64,000 bases of DNA from Martelella lutilitoris (GCF_005924265.1 NZ_VCLB01000004.1:1-64000); one strand, 5' to 3'; positions 19,604 to 29,198 are shown, counted from the stretch's first letter. Numbers and translations are program-made. Notes: a model not told the origin generated them from the sequence alone.

Positions 19604-20653
19604 ATGCGCATCGCCGTCGAAACCGAACAAACCCATCCCTGGACCGGACGCTTCATTTCGCTGGCCCCCGGGATATTGCTGTCCTCGATCGTCGCGCTGG
19701 CGGCCTTTGGGCTGGAAGCGGCCGAGGTGCGCCTGACCGAACATCGTTTCATCGAAAACCTGGTGCTCGCCATCCTCATCGGCACGGCCATCCGCTCGCT
19801 CGTCTATCTGCCGGCGGCCTTCAATGCCGGCATTCGCTTCTGCGAGAAATTCGTGCTGGAAGTGGCGATCGTGCTGCTCGGCGCCTCGATCAGCGTTCAG
19901 GCGCTGAAAGCCGCCGGCCCGGCGCTGGTGCTCGGCATCGTCTTCACCGTGATTGCGGCGATTGCCATTTCCTATGGCATCGGTCGCGGCCTCGGGCTGA
20001 AGCACAAGCTCGCCACGCTGGTTGCCTGCGGCAATTCCATCTGCGGCAATTCGGCGATCGCGGCTGCCGCCCCGGTCATCGACGCGGAGCCGGAGGATAT
20101 CGCCTCGGCCATCGCCTTTACCGCCGTTCTCGGCGTCATCATGGTGCTGGCGCTGCCCCTTGCGCTGGTCGGCCTGGGCTTGACCGCGCCGCAATATGGC
20201 GTGCTCTCCGGCCTCACCGTCTATGCCGTGCCGCAGGTGCTCGCCGCCGCCCAGCCGGGGGGTGTGATCGCGGTGCAGACCGGCACGCTGGTCAAGCTCA
20301 TCCGGGTGATGATGCTCGGCCCGGTGCTTTTCGCGCTCGGCATGACCGCGCGCGCCGCCTCATCCGGCACCGGCGCCAAGGTGAAGCTGAAGCATATCGC
20401 GCCGTGGTTCATCATCGGCTTTGCCTTGATGATGGCGCTGCGGTCTGCCGGCGCCATTCCGGAAGGGCTCGTCCAGCCGCTCGCCCATACCTCGAACGCG
20501 CTGACCGTGCTCGCCATGGCGGCGCTGGGCCTCTCGGTCGACATCCGCTCGCTCGGCCGCGCCGGCGGTCGGGTGATCGCCACCGCGATCCTCTCCATCG
20601 GCGTTCTGACGGCCATCGCGCTCGGCCTGATCTTCGCGCTGCAGATCGGCTAA
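19604..20653 (+). CDS. YeiH family putative sulfate/anion exporter
   Basis: The 349-residue integral membrane protein has about ten hydrophobic helices and the conserved family segments LGASISVQAL, the small-residue block ACGNSICGNSAIAAAAPVI (residues ~144-162), VYAVPQVLAAA and LAMAALGLSVDIR. YeiH-type proteins (Cons_hypoth698) are predicted anion exporters; direct biochemical evidence is limited. The ATG at 19604 follows AGGATCCCC; another ATG at 19571 would add eleven residues. Divergent from its likely LysR regulator and overlapping by four bases, tail to tail, with tag. Confidence 0.85.
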   Translation: MRIAVETEQTHPWTGRFISLAPGILLSSIVALAAFGLEAAEVRLTEHRFIENLVLAILIGTAIRSLVYLPAAFNAGIRFCEKFVLEVAIVLLGASISVQALKAAGPALVLGIVFTVIAAIAISYGIGRGLGLKHKLATLVACGNSICGNSAIAAAAPVIDAEPEDIASAIAFTAVLGVIMVLALPLALVGLGLTAPQYGVLSGLTVYAVPQVLAAAQPGGVIAVQTGTLVKLIRVMMLGPVLFALGMTARAASSGTGAKVKLKHIAPWFIIGFALMMALRSAGAIPEGLVQPLAHTSNALTVLAMAALGLSVDIRSLGRAGGRVIATAILSIGVLTAIALGLIFALQIG

Positions 20654-21297
20654 TGTGATGGGAGCGCCGGGCGGACCAGCTCCGCCCTCAGCCTTTCCAC
20701 CGCGCCCCGGCAGCAGCAGCCCTCGATATGGTCGTTGACGAGGCCCATGGCCTGCATGAAGGCATAGACCGTGGTCGGGCCGACAAATTTCCAGCCGCGT
20801 TTCTTCAATTCCTTGGAAATCCTGACGGAAGCCGGCGTGGTCGGGTTGGCCATCAGCGTGTCGAGATCGACAACGGCGGGACGTTCCGCCACCCCCGGCT
20901 CGCGCGCCCAGAACCAGGCTGCGAGCGAACCGAATTCACGCTCCATTTCGATCGCGAGGGCGGCGTTGTTGATCGTCGCCTCGATCTTGCCGCGATGGCG
21001 GATGATCCCGGCATTGCCGAGAAGACGCTCGACATCGGCCTCACTGTAACGGGCGATCCTGTGATAGTCGAAGCCGTCAAAGGCCACGCGGAAATTCTCG
21101 CGCTTCCTCAGGATCGTCAGCCAGGACAGCCCCGACTGGAAGCCTTCCAGGCAGATCTTCTCGAACAGCCGGAAATCGTCGGTGACCGGCCGGCCCCATT
21201 CCTCATCGTGATATCTGAGATAGTCCGGCAGGTTGCCATGCCAGGCGCAACGCCTGCGCCCGTCCTCGCCTTCGATGAGGCCGGCTATCTCGGTCAT
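20650..21297 (-). CDS. tag: DNA-3-methyladenine glycosylase I
   Basis: Tag removes 3-methyladenine from alkylated DNA. The canonical marks are all present: the N-terminal Cys-Ala-Trp (RRRCAWHG) and HDEEWG supplying zinc ligands, FEKICLEGFQSGLSWLTILRKRENFR containing the catalytic Glu, and the C-terminal NDHIEGCCCR completing the zinc site. KFVGPTTVYAFMQAMG is also diagnostic. The ATG at 21297 follows GGAGAGC; an ATG four codons upstream is less well placed. It is a monocistronic-looking gene, convergent with the transporter gene. Confidence 0.96.
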   Translation of the reverse strand: MTEIAGLIEGEDGRRRCAWHGNLPDYLRYHDEEWGRPVTDDFRLFEKICLEGFQSGLSWLTILRKRENFRVAFDGFDYHRIARYSEADVERLLGNAGIIRHRGKIEATINNAALAIEMEREFGSLAAWFWAREPGVAERPAVVDLDTLMANPTTPASVRISKELKKRGWKFVGPTTVYAFMQAMGLVNDHIEGCCCRGAVERLRAELVRPALPSH

Positions 21298-21454
21298 TGC
21301 GCTCTCCATCCGTCCTGATTCGTCGATGCAGTCAGAAAAGACCGGCGCGAGGCCCTTGGCAAGCCGGACCCCGCTGTTTCAAACCCGGCGCCAAAGCCCT
21401 TGGCCCTGGCGCAGGGCATAGCCGCAGAACGCTTCCATTCAAGCCTGAAGGGCT

Positions 21455-22792
21455 CTATATCTTCGGGTCGAAGGATGCGTCGCTCGCCGGCGAACCGTCG
21501 GCCGGCTTGTCCTCCACCGCTGCCGGAGAAACAGGCACGTTCCCGCTCTCCTCGCGGCGCGCCATCATGCCCTTGCCGCAGACAGCGGCGATGGCGCCGA
21601 GGCCGATCAGCACCACGGCGAGATTGATGATCCAGCCGAAGAACCAGAGGTAATGCGTGAGCGACAGAAGCACGATGCCCGCCGCGGTCGCCAGCAGCTT
21701 GTTTGTCAGCGACGGCGAGATCGGCTTGATCTTCGACAGGATGCCCCAGGCGAAGGCGTAGGCAGCAACCAGGTAGGACAATATGCACGCCGCGACAATC
21801 AGCAGGATAACGAAGGGGATGAGAACGATACCGACGATGGTGATGGCGGCCACCGGCACCGCGCCAACCAGCATGGACAGCGCCAAAAAGCCATAGCAGA
21901 GCGAAGCAAAGGGCTTCGCCATCAGCCGCACCCTGATCGTCTCGGTGCGCGCCGGCGCGAAGTTGAAGAAGATCGCAGCGACGATGACATAAGCGATCAG
22001 CGTGACGAGGAAACCTGCAAGCAGCGCCCAGACGTTGTCATCGTCATGACCGAAGGTCTTTTCTCCGGCGACCTTGACCACTTCCTTTCCGGCCGCGATT
22101 TCGGCTGCCGTGCGCACCGCGCCGTTTTCGCGCAGGTCGTGAAGCGCCTCGCCCGCTGCCGTCATCTGCGCCAGCGACGAAAGCGCCGCGCCGGCGATGC
22201 GCCGATGCGTGACGCGATCGGCCGAAATCACGCTTTCGGGAATCTCGATGTCCTGCGGCCCCACATAGGAGAGAAGGCCGTCGATCTTCGCGTTCGGTCC
22301 GAAGGTCAGGTTGTCGACGGCCAGCATCACGTCGCCGGTGATCTCGGTATTGATGGTGATGTCCTGCGCAACCGCCAGCAGGCTACCGGCAAGGTCGGCG
22401 TCAATCTCGATCGTGCGGGCGGCGATCCGGCTGTTGCCGCCGATCGTGGCGTTCTTTTCGAGCGAGACCGAATAGCCGGAGGCTGAAAGGTCGCCGCCGA
22501 CCGGCCCGTCGATCGCGATCCAGAAGCCTGCCGCGTAGAGATCGCCGGAAACCGGCGCGTCAACGCTGACATGGCCGCCGGCGATATGGGCGTCCTTGGT
22601 CACCGCCGCGTCAATGGAGGCGGAAAAACCGGAGACGAAGGCGCTGCGGCCGCTGTCGGTGTCCAGATTGGCGGTCTGGCCGCTCACATACGTGTCGCCG
22701 CCGAACACCATGAGATCGTCGTCGGCCAGTGCCGTTGCCGGCAACAGCGCCAGAACGGCCGCCGCGGCCAACCGAATTGTTCTATCCATCAT
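21455..22792 (-). CDS. Secreted beta-helix-like (bactofilin-like) domain fused to a membrane domain
   Basis: The 445-residue protein starts with a signal peptide (LAAAAVLALLPATALA). Residues ~20-190 consist of short repeats of the type VSGDLYAAG, VGGDLSASG, ATIGGNSRIAA and ITGDVMLAV, spaced like the rungs of a polymer-forming bactofilin or beta-helix. A linker leads to about five membrane helices from residue ~250 on and an acidic cytoplasmic tail. With the signal peptide, the repeat domain should face the periplasm, unlike true bactofilins. Function unknown. The ATG at 22792 follows GAGAGGG. Confidence 0.75.
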   Translation of the reverse strand: MMDRTIRLAAAAVLALLPATALADDDLMVFGGDTYVSGQTANLDTDSGRSAFVSGFSASIDAAVTKDAHIAGGHVSVDAPVSGDLYAAGFWIAIDGPVGGDLSASGYSVSLEKNATIGGNSRIAARTIEIDADLAGSLLAVAQDITINTEITGDVMLAVDNLTFGPNAKIDGLLSYVGPQDIEIPESVISADRVTHRRIAGAALSSLAQMTAAGEALHDLRENGAVRTAAEIAAGKEVVKVAGEKTFGHDDDNVWALLAGFLVTLIAYVIVAAIFFNFAPARTETIRVRLMAKPFASLCYGFLALSMLVGAVPVAAITIVGIVLIPFVILLIVAACILSYLVAAYAFAWGILSKIKPISPSLTNKLLATAAGIVLLSLTHYLWFFGWIINLAVVLIGLGAIAAVCGKGMMARREESGNVPVSPAAVEDKPADGSPASDASFDPKI

Positions 22793-22918
22793 GATGTCCC
22801 TCTCGTCATCTCTTGCGCCGGCGCCCGGCACATGTGCCCGCAATCATGCCGTGTCTTCGGCAAAATAGCTATGACCGCCGACAAGGCGATGACAGAAATC
22901 CCGACCTTTATCGAAAAA

Positions 22919-23818
22919 TCAGCCGTCCCGATCCGTTCGGCAGGCGATCACGGCTTCGGTGAGCGCGGAAAAATCATCCGTGCGCTTGTCCGACCGTCGC
23001 CAGGCAAGGCCGATGGCGCGCGACGGCACCGGCTCAGCGAAGGGCAGGATCGTAAGCGCGGTGCGCGCGGTCTCCGCCGGGATCGCCATTTCGGGGATCA
23101 GCGTCATGCCCATGTCGTTCGCCACCATCTGCAAAAGCGTCGTCATCGAGGTTGCCCCGACATTGACGATCGACCGGCGCGGCGTGCGCGCGCAAAGCGC
23201 CAGCGCCTGGTCGCGCAGGCAATGCCCCTCTTCCAGCAGAAGCAGCCGGTCCGGAACGATACTGGCCTCCGTCAAGGGCGAAGCCAGAATGGTGGTGTTG
23301 TTGCGCGCCACAGCCATGAAGAACCGGTCGTCGAACAGTTTCTGCGCCAAAAGCCCGTCGCGCTCCAGCGGCAGGGCGGCAACAACCGCATCCAGCGCGC
23401 CCTCCTCGAGATCGTCAAGCAGGCGGTCGGTCACCGCCTCCTTGAGCGCGATCTCCGCGTCGGGAAACCGCGCGTTCAGATAGGGCACGAGCCTCGGGAT
23501 GAGATAAGGCGCCACCGTCGGGATCAGACCGATGGAAAACGGGCCGGAAAGCGGCGCGGCCGATGGCCTTGCAGCGCGCTCCAGCTCGGCCATGGCGGAA
23601 AGCACCGTGCCGGCATGGGCAAGCACCCGCCTGCCCTCCCGCGTCAAAAGGATCTGCTTCCGGCCACGTTCGACAAGGCGCGCGCCGAGATCCGCCTCCA
23701 TTTCCATGATCTGGGCGGAGAGCGCCGGCTGGCTGACATGAACGGCGGCGGCGGCCCGGCCGAAATGGCCCTCGCGGGCCAGCGCCTCGAAATAGCGAAG
23801 TTGTCTCAGTGTGACCAT
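22919..23818 (-). CDS. oxyR: Hydrogen peroxide sensor OxyR
   Basis: The 299-residue LysR-type protein has the usual N-terminal DNA-binding domain (LRQLRYFEALAREGHFGRAAAAVHVSQPALSAQI). It also has the OxyR redox switch, EEGHCLRDQALALC, with cysteines nine residues apart like C199 and C208 of E. coli OxyR. Peroxide forms a disulfide between them and activates transcription. It is divergent from the catalase gene across a 161-base gap that contains OxyR-like half-sites, so katA is its evident target. The C-terminus is shorter in charge pattern than enteric OxyR but complete. Confidence 0.95.
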   Translation of the reverse strand: MVTLRQLRYFEALAREGHFGRAAAAVHVSQPALSAQIMEMEADLGARLVERGRKQILLTREGRRVLAHAGTVLSAMAELERAARPSAAPLSGPFSIGLIPTVAPYLIPRLVPYLNARFPDAEIALKEAVTDRLLDDLEEGALDAVVAALPLERDGLLAQKLFDDRFFMAVARNNTTILASPLTEASIVPDRLLLLEEGHCLRDQALALCARTPRRSIVNVGATSMTTLLQMVANDMGMTLIPEMAIPAETARTALTILPFAEPVPSRAIGLAWRRSDKRTDDFSALTEAVIACRTDRDG

Positions 23819-23853
23819 AGGAAATACTTATCGAATAATACGGAAATCACAAT
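23817..23853. promoter_or_regulatory. Candidate OxyR box in the oxyR-katA gap
   Basis: ATAG, seven bases, TTAT, seven bases, TACG, seven bases, CAAT follow the four-part OxyR spacing (ATAG-7-CTAT-7-ATAG-7-CTAT) with mismatches mainly in the right half. The first element overlaps the oxyR start codon, which would couple katA activation to oxyR autorepression. Confidence 0.5.
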
Positions 23854-23979
23854 TGGAAATTATTTCACCGCGGTGCGAAGATTTCGCTCAAGACCAGAGA
23901 CGTCCGGCGCGCCACCGGAAAAGGCCCCTCAGGCGGCCGGAAGACAGCCAGGAAAACAGGCGAAAAGAAGGAGGAAACC

Positions 23980-25479
23980 ATGACCGACAAGAAACCGACA
24001 TTGACCACGACGGCGGGTGCCGCCCTGCCGGACAACCAGAACTCGATGACTGCCGGCCCGCGCGGCGGGGTGATGATCCAGGACTACCAGCTCATTGAAA
24101 AGCTGGCCCACCAGAACCGTGAACGCATTCCGGAGCGCGTCGTCCACGCCAAGGGCTGGGGCGCGTTTGGCACGCTGAAGATTACCGGCGACATCTCGAA
24201 ATATACCAAGGCCAGGTGTCTCCAGCCGGGCGCGGAAACGCCGATGCTCGCCCGCTTCTCCACCGTTGCCGGCGAACTGGGCGCGGCGGACGCCGAGCGC
24301 GACGTGCGCGGCTTCGCGCTGAAATTCTACACCGAGGATGGCAACTGGGATCTCGTCGGCAACAACACGCCGGTATTCTTCGTCCGCGACCCCTACAAGT
24401 TCCCGGATTTCATCCACACGCAAAAGCGCCATCCGCGCACCAATCTGCGCTCGCCGAAGGCGATGTGGGATTTCTGGTCGCTGTCGCCGGAAAGCCTGCA
24501 TCAGGTGACGATCCTGATGTCGGATCGCGGCATTCCTGTCGACCCGACCTTCATGAACGGCTACGGCTCGCACACCTATTCGCTCTGGAACGATGCCGGC
24601 GAACGGTTCTGGGTCAAGTTCCACTTCAAGACCGAGCAGGGCCACAAGCACTACACCAATGACGAGGCCGAAAAGCTGATCGGCAAGAGCCGCGAGACCT
24701 ATCAGGAAGCGCTCTTCGACAAGGTCGAGAACGGCGATTATCCGCGCTGGAAGGTGCAGGTTCAGATCATGCCGGAGGCGGACGCCGACAAGACGCCCTA
24801 CAACCCCTTCGACCTCACCAAGGTCTGGCCGCATGGCGACTATCCGCCGATCGATATCGGCGTGATGGAGTTGAACCGCAACGCCGACAATTACTTCGCC
24901 GAAATAGAACAGGCGGCGTTCTCGCCCTCCAACATCGTGCCCGGCATCTCGCATTCGCCGGACAAGATGCTGCAGGCCCGCATCTTCTCCTATGCCGACG
25001 CCCATCGCTATCGCCTCGGCACCCATTACGAGGCGCTGCCGGTCAACGCGCCGAAATGTCCGGTCCATCACTACCACAAGGATGGCCAGATGAACTTTTT
25101 TGGCCAGAAGACCGGCGCGACCGACGCCTATTACGAGCCGAACAGCATGGGCGGCGCGGTCGAGGACAGGTCGGCCATGGAACCGCCGCTGGCGATCGAA
25201 GGCGACATGAGCCGGTTCAACCACCGCGAGGGCAATGATGATTTCAGCCAGCCGCGCGCGCTGTTCGAACTCTTCGACGATGGCCAGAAATCACGCCTGT
25301 TCGACAATGTGGCGGCCGCCATGGGCGGCGTCCCGGGCGAGATCATCGAACGGCAGCTCGCCCTGTTCAAGCAGGTCCATCCGGACTACGAAGCCGGCGT
25401 GCGCGCCGCGCTGAAGGAAGCCCACGGCTACGAGGCCAATGCGATCTCGACGCCGGGAACCCCGGACGCGGCTGAATAA
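23980..25479 (+). CDS. katA: Monofunctional heme catalase
   Basis: Catalase breaks down hydrogen peroxide. The 499-residue length fits a small-subunit (clade 3) enzyme. The active-site His is in [13 protein letters not shown], the distal-site Asn is in [18 protein letters not shown], and the heme-ligand Tyr is in [23 protein letters not shown]-binding-type residues follow in the C-terminal part. A strong AAGGAGG precedes the ATG. It is divergent from oxyR, which probably activates it, and ends at a clear terminator. Confidence 0.98.
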   Translation: MTDKKPTLTTTAGAALPDNQNSMTAGPRGGVMIQDYQLIEKLAHQNRERIPERVVHAKGWGAFGTLKITGDISKYTKARCLQPGAETPMLARFSTVAGELGAADAERDVRGFALKFYTEDGNWDLVGNNTPVFFVRDPYKFPDFIHTQKRHPRTNLRSPKAMWDFWSLSPESLHQVTILMSDRGIPVDPTFMNGYGSHTYSLWNDAGERFWVKFHFKTEQGHKHYTNDEAEKLIGKSRETYQEALFDKVENGDYPRWKVQVQIMPEADADKTPYNPFDLTKVWPHGDYPPIDIGVMELNRNADNYFAEIEQAAFSPSNIVPGISHSPDKMLQARIFSYADAHRYRLGTHYEALPVNAPKCPVHHYHKDGQMNFFGQKTGATDAYYEPNSMGGAVEDRSAMEPPLAIEGDMSRFNHREGNDDFSQPRALFELFDDGQKSRLFDNVAAAMGGVPGEIIERQLALFKQVHPDYEAGVRAALKEAHGYEANAISTPGTPDAAE

Positions 25480-25503
25480 GAGAGGCCTTTGAAAAAACGC
25501 ATG

Positions 25504-25533
25504 AAGGCCGACGCCGAGTGTGTCGGCCTTTTC
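25504..25533. terminator. Terminator after katA
   Basis: AAGGCCGAC, a nine-base loop, then GTCGGCCTT followed by TTCTT. It separates katA from the convergent AraC gene and could act in both directions. Confidence 0.85.
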
Positions 25534-26463
25534 TTATGCGCGCCTGGCAGCCTGCCCACGCAGTGCTGCACGCGGTGAGCGGCCCTTGATTCGCTTGAAG
25601 GCGACGCCGAAGGCGCTTTGCGAGCCGTAGCCGAGCAGGCCTGCCACCTCCGAGACGCTTCTGCCGCGGTGGATGAGGTCTTCGGCAACCTGCATGCGCC
25701 AGCGCAGGACATAATCGATCGGGGCGCGGCCGATCGCCTTGCGGAACCCCTGCGAAAACGCCGTGCGCGACATGCCGGCGATGCCCGCCAGCGCGGCGAC
25801 CGTCCAGTTCCGCTCCGGGTTCGCGTGGATCGCGTCCAGCGCCGCGCCAAGACGCCTGTCGGTCAACGCGCCGATCCAGTTGCTCTGGCCAGGGACCGCG
25901 GTGGTCTCGCCCTCGCGGGCGGAGATCGCCCGCAGCATCTGCACCAGCAGCATGTCGGTCAGATGTCGCCGCATCATCTCCGCGCCGATATCGGTGCGGG
26001 TGAATTCGCTCTCCAGGCTCTGCAGCGTCCGGCTGATCTGGGCGGCGGACGGCGCTTGCGCGGGGATCAGCATCAGCGGCGGCAGGGCGTCACCCAGAAG
26101 ATGCGCGTGCAGGGGGCTGGCGCGATACGCCCCGCCGATCATTACCACCTCGTCACCGCCATAACGGCCGGTATCGGACTGTGTCCAGTCGATAACGCGC
26201 GCGCCATCCTCCGGCGGAAGGGCCGGATCGCTTGCAAGCACGTAGGACGGATATTGCGACAGCAGGAACACATCGCCGGCGCGCAGGCGTATCGGCGGCC
26301 TGTCGCCATGCAGCATGAAGCAGGTCCCCTTGAGGACGGCAGCAAACTTGATCGCGCTCTTTTCAGGAAACCGCAGCGACCAGTCGCCGCCCGCCTCAAA
26401 GCGGGTGCAGCGGGCACTGCGCAGGTCGAGCAGGTTGAAGAGCGTCGTGAGTGTGTCGGTCAT
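25534..26463 (-). CDS. AraC-family regulator with cupin domain (first of two)
   Basis: The 309-residue protein has an N-terminal cupin of the Cupin_6 type (LRFPEKSAIKFAAVLKGTCFM, GDVFLLSQYPSYVLAS) and a C-terminal pair of helix-turn-helix units (WTVAALAGIAGMSRTAFSQGFRKAIG...PIDYVLRWRMQVAEDLI and VSEVAGLLGYGSQSAFGVAFKRIKG). It is divergent from an SDR gene 92 bases away. Regulators of this kind typically sense aldehydes, quinones or aromatic compounds and control an adjacent oxidoreductase. The inducer is unknown. Confidence 0.9.
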   Translation of the reverse strand: MTDTLTTLFNLLDLRSARCTRFEAGGDWSLRFPEKSAIKFAAVLKGTCFMLHGDRPPIRLRAGDVFLLSQYPSYVLASDPALPPEDGARVIDWTQSDTGRYGGDEVVMIGGAYRASPLHAHLLGDALPPLMLIPAQAPSAAQISRTLQSLESEFTRTDIGAEMMRRHLTDMLLVQMLRAISAREGETTAVPGQSNWIGALTDRRLGAALDAIHANPERNWTVAALAGIAGMSRTAFSQGFRKAIGRAPIDYVLRWRMQVAEDLIHRGRSVSEVAGLLGYGSQSAFGVAFKRIKGRSPRAALRGQAARRA

Positions 26464-26555
26464 GAGATGAACGTTCGCTACAATAATATGGACGAAACAC
26501 TATAGAACGAACGGAAGCCGCGCGATATCTCCTTCAGCAGAAAAGGAGATCATCC

Positions 26556-27290
26556 ATGGAAAATGTGAAGGACAAGGTCATCGCGATCACCGGCGCCAGC
26601 AGCGGCATCGGCCGCGCCACGGCCGTGACGCTGGCGGAAGCCGGCGCGCGCCTGGTTCTCGGCGCCCGCCGCGCCGAGCGGCTGGAGACGCTTGCCGCCG
26701 AAATCGAGGCCGCCGGCGGAACCGCCATTGCGCACGAAACCGACGTGACCGACCGCGCCTCCGTGCAGCGCCTCGTTGATCGCGCGACGGAGACGTTCGG
26801 CCGGCTCGACGTGTTCATCGGCAATGCCGGCGTCGGGCCGATCTCCGGCCTCGACGATCTGCGCGTCGCCGACTGGGAGGCGATGGTGGACGTCAATTTC
26901 AAGGGCGCGCTCTATGGCATCGCGGCAACGCTGCCCGTCTTCCGCCGCCAGTCGGCCGGGCACTTCATCAGCGTGATATCCGTTGCGGGGCTGCGGGTGG
27001 TGCCCGGAATGGCGGTCTACGCCGCCACCAAGAATGCCGTACGCACCCTGCATGAGGGCCTGCGGCAGGAAGCGGGACCCGATCTGCGCGTTACCGGCAT
27101 CTCGCCCGGCTATGTCCGCACCGAATTCGGCGATGCCATTCCTGATCAGAAACTGAGAGAACAGGTCGCAAGCGGCATGGACATGGCAATTTCTCCGGAA
27201 GCCATCGCCCGGTCGATCCTGTTCGCGATTGCCCAGCCGGCCGATGTCGATATCGGCGATATCGTCATCCGGCCGACGGCTCAGGGCTGA
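26556..27290 (+). CDS. Short-chain dehydrogenase/reductase (YdfG-like)
   Basis: The 244-residue protein is a classical SDR: the nucleotide-binding TGASSGIGRATA near the N-terminus, GNAGVG, a catalytic Ser within ISVISVAG, and YAATK giving the YxxxK pair. The basic residues after the Gly motif (LGARRAERLE) favour NADP(H). The C-terminal DIGDIVIRPTAQG is typical of the YdfG/serine-dehydrogenase-like group. AAAAGGAG precedes the ATG. It is divergent from the AraC gene and its tail is eight bases from the next AraC gene, forming a compact regulator/enzyme pair. Confidence 0.9.
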   Translation: MENVKDKVIAITGASSGIGRATAVTLAEAGARLVLGARRAERLETLAAEIEAAGGTAIAHETDVTDRASVQRLVDRATETFGRLDVFIGNAGVGPISGLDDLRVADWEAMVDVNFKGALYGIAATLPVFRRQSAGHFISVISVAGLRVVPGMAVYAATKNAVRTLHEGLRQEAGPDLRVTGISPGYVRTEFGDAIPDQKLREQVASGMDMAISPEAIARSILFAIAQPADVDIGDIVIRPTAQG

Positions 27291-27297
27291 AGCGATT

Positions 27298-28248
27298 TCA
27301 TTCCGCCGCCGCCTTGATCTCCGCCCGCGCGAAATGGGCGGGCGCAAGGCCGGTATGGCGGGTGAAGGCGAGGCTGAAGGCGCTGGACGAGCCATAGCCG
27401 ACCCGTTCCGCGATGGCGGCCACCGGCAACTGGCCGCGCTTGAGCATGTCCTTTGCGAGGATCATCCGCCAGCGGTAGAGATATTCCATCGGCGGCACGC
27501 CCATGGTGCGGCTGAAGCGGGCGAAGAAGGAGGAGCGCGACAGGGCCGCCAGATCGGCAAGCGCGTCCACCGTCCAGGCGCAGGCGGGGTCGCGATGCAT
27601 CGCCCGGATCGACTCGGCGAGCATCTGGTCGGCGAGACCGCGCAAGAGGCCGGGCGCGGAATCGGAAGCCGCCGTCGACCTCAACGCCTCGATGAACAGC
27701 ACTTCCAGCAAGCGTTCGAGCACGACATCGCGCGCCGGACGCTTCGACAGCGTTTCGTCGCGCACCAGCCTGGCGAGCGCGGCGAGCCGTTCGTCGCGGC
27801 GCACGACCACGGTTTCCGGCAGCAGCGCAACCAGCAGTGCCGCATCCGGCGATCCGAAGACGCAATGGCCGACGAGATACTGGCAGTCGGCCGGCCCCTC
27901 AGCCCGTCCGACCCTGAGCGCGCCATTGCCGAGATGAACCGGCGTCGTCACCACTCCGGCTTCCGGCGCCGCGTCCGCGCTGGTGGTGGTGAAGCCGAAG
28001 GAGGACGGCACCAGCACGAAATCGCCCGCCGCGAGTTCGACGGGATCGCGGCCATCGGCCTGGAACCGGATCGCGCCCTCCAGCACCAGGCCATAGAACA
28101 CCTGGCCGGTCTGGTCTCGGCGGACGCGCCACGGCCCCGCGCCGGTGACCCATTTGGAATAGGGCGCGCGCGGTTGCAGGAATGAGACGATATCGGCGAG
28201 CGGATCAGTCAAAACCGGACTTTCAATGATGTGAACGCGATGCTCCAT
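27298..28248 (-). CDS. AraC-family regulator with cupin domain (second of two)
   Basis: The 316-residue protein has the same layout as the AraC gene 2 kb upstream: a Cupin_6 half (QVFYGLVLEGAIRF, AAGDFVLVPSSFGF) and the two helix-turn-helix units (WTVDALADLAALSRSSFFARFSRTMG...PMEYLYRWRMILAKDML and AAIAERVGYGSSSAFSLAFTRHTG). It is divergent from a second SDR gene, 131 bases away. The two pairs look like a local duplication or a repeated recruitment of the same module, and each regulator probably controls its own SDR. Confidence 0.9.
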   Translation of the reverse strand: MEHRVHIIESPVLTDPLADIVSFLQPRAPYSKWVTGAGPWRVRRDQTGQVFYGLVLEGAIRFQADGRDPVELAAGDFVLVPSSFGFTTTSADAAPEAGVVTTPVHLGNGALRVGRAEGPADCQYLVGHCVFGSPDAALLVALLPETVVVRRDERLAALARLVRDETLSKRPARDVVLERLLEVLFIEALRSTAASDSAPGLLRGLADQMLAESIRAMHRDPACAWTVDALADLAALSRSSFFARFSRTMGVPPMEYLYRWRMILAKDMLKRGQLPVAAIAERVGYGSSSAFSLAFTRHTGLAPAHFARAEIKAAAE

Positions 28249-28379
28249 TATGGTGCGTCCGGGCGCCCCTGTCTATATTGGCATTGTCGGCACGGCGTTT
28301 CGTGCCTGTCGTTTTCACCCATTCAGTTCAGCCGGCAGCGGGCGCATCCGCGCCTGTCGCGCCGCGCAAAGGAGTTCCC

Positions 28380-29156
28380 ATGAAAACCGTTCTCATCACC
28401 GGCTGCTCATCCGGCTTCGGCCTTGAAACCGCAAAAACCTTTCTCGATCGCGGCTTCAGGGTGATCGCCACGATGCGTAAACCGGACGCCGCGCTGCTTC
28501 CCGCATCCGACAACCTGAAAATTCTGCCGCTCGACGTGACGGACCCGGACAGCATTGCCGCCGCGGTCGAAGCCGCAGGGCCGATCGATGTCCTCGTCAA
28601 CAATGCCGGCATCGGCTGGCTCAACGCCCTGGAAGGCACGTCTGTCGAGGTCATCCGCAAGATTTTCGAGACGAATACGATCGGCGTGATGGCGCTGACC
28701 CAGGCCTTTCTGCCGCAGTTTCGCGCCCGCAAGTCCGGCATGATCGTCAATGTCACGTCCTCTGTCACGATCCGGCCGCTGCATCTTCTTGCGGTCTATA
28801 CGGCCAGCAAGGCGGCCGTGAACGCCTTTTCCGAGTGCCTGGCGCTGGAGCTTGCGCCCTTCGGCATTGACGTGCGGATCGTGCTGCCCGGGCGAGCTCC
28901 GGCCACCGATTTCGGCAGGAACGCGGCCGCGCTTTCGCCCGAGGGCATGAACATTCCTGAAGCCTATCAGGAGATTGCCGACGGCGTCTTCCGGCAATGG
29001 GCCGATGTCCCGGCGGATCTGGTGACGCATCCAGGCGATGTCGCAGAGGCGGTCCTGCAGGCGGCGACCGATCCGGCCATGCCAATTCGCATTGCGGCCG
29101 GAGCGGATGCGAAGGCCGAGATGGCTGCCCTTGAAGGCGGCACGGCGTTCGCCTGA
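28380..29156 (+). CDS. Short-chain dehydrogenase/reductase
   Basis: The 258-residue classical SDR shows TGCSSGFGLETA (cofactor site), NNAGIG, a Ser in VNVTSSVT, and YTASK as the YxxxK motif. The sequence after the first strand (TMRKPDAALL) is compatible with NADP(H). It differs from the neighbouring SDR in its longer C-terminus, which ends in a substrate-cap segment. The ATG at 28380 follows AAAGGAG; 34 extra codons upstream are not supported. Divergent from the second AraC gene, which is its likely regulator. Confidence 0.9.
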   Translation: MKTVLITGCSSGFGLETAKTFLDRGFRVIATMRKPDAALLPASDNLKILPLDVTDPDSIAAAVEAAGPIDVLVNNAGIGWLNALEGTSVEVIRKIFETNTIGVMALTQAFLPQFRARKSGMIVNVTSSVTIRPLHLLAVYTASKAAVNAFSECLALELAPFGIDVRIVLPGRAPATDFGRNAAALSPEGMNIPEAYQEIADGVFRQWADVPADLVTHPGDVAEAVLQAATDPAMPIRIAAGADAKAEMAALEGGTAFA

Positions 29157-29198
29157 CTTCCCGCTGGAGAAACAACGGGCTTTTTGGCCCGAGACGAT

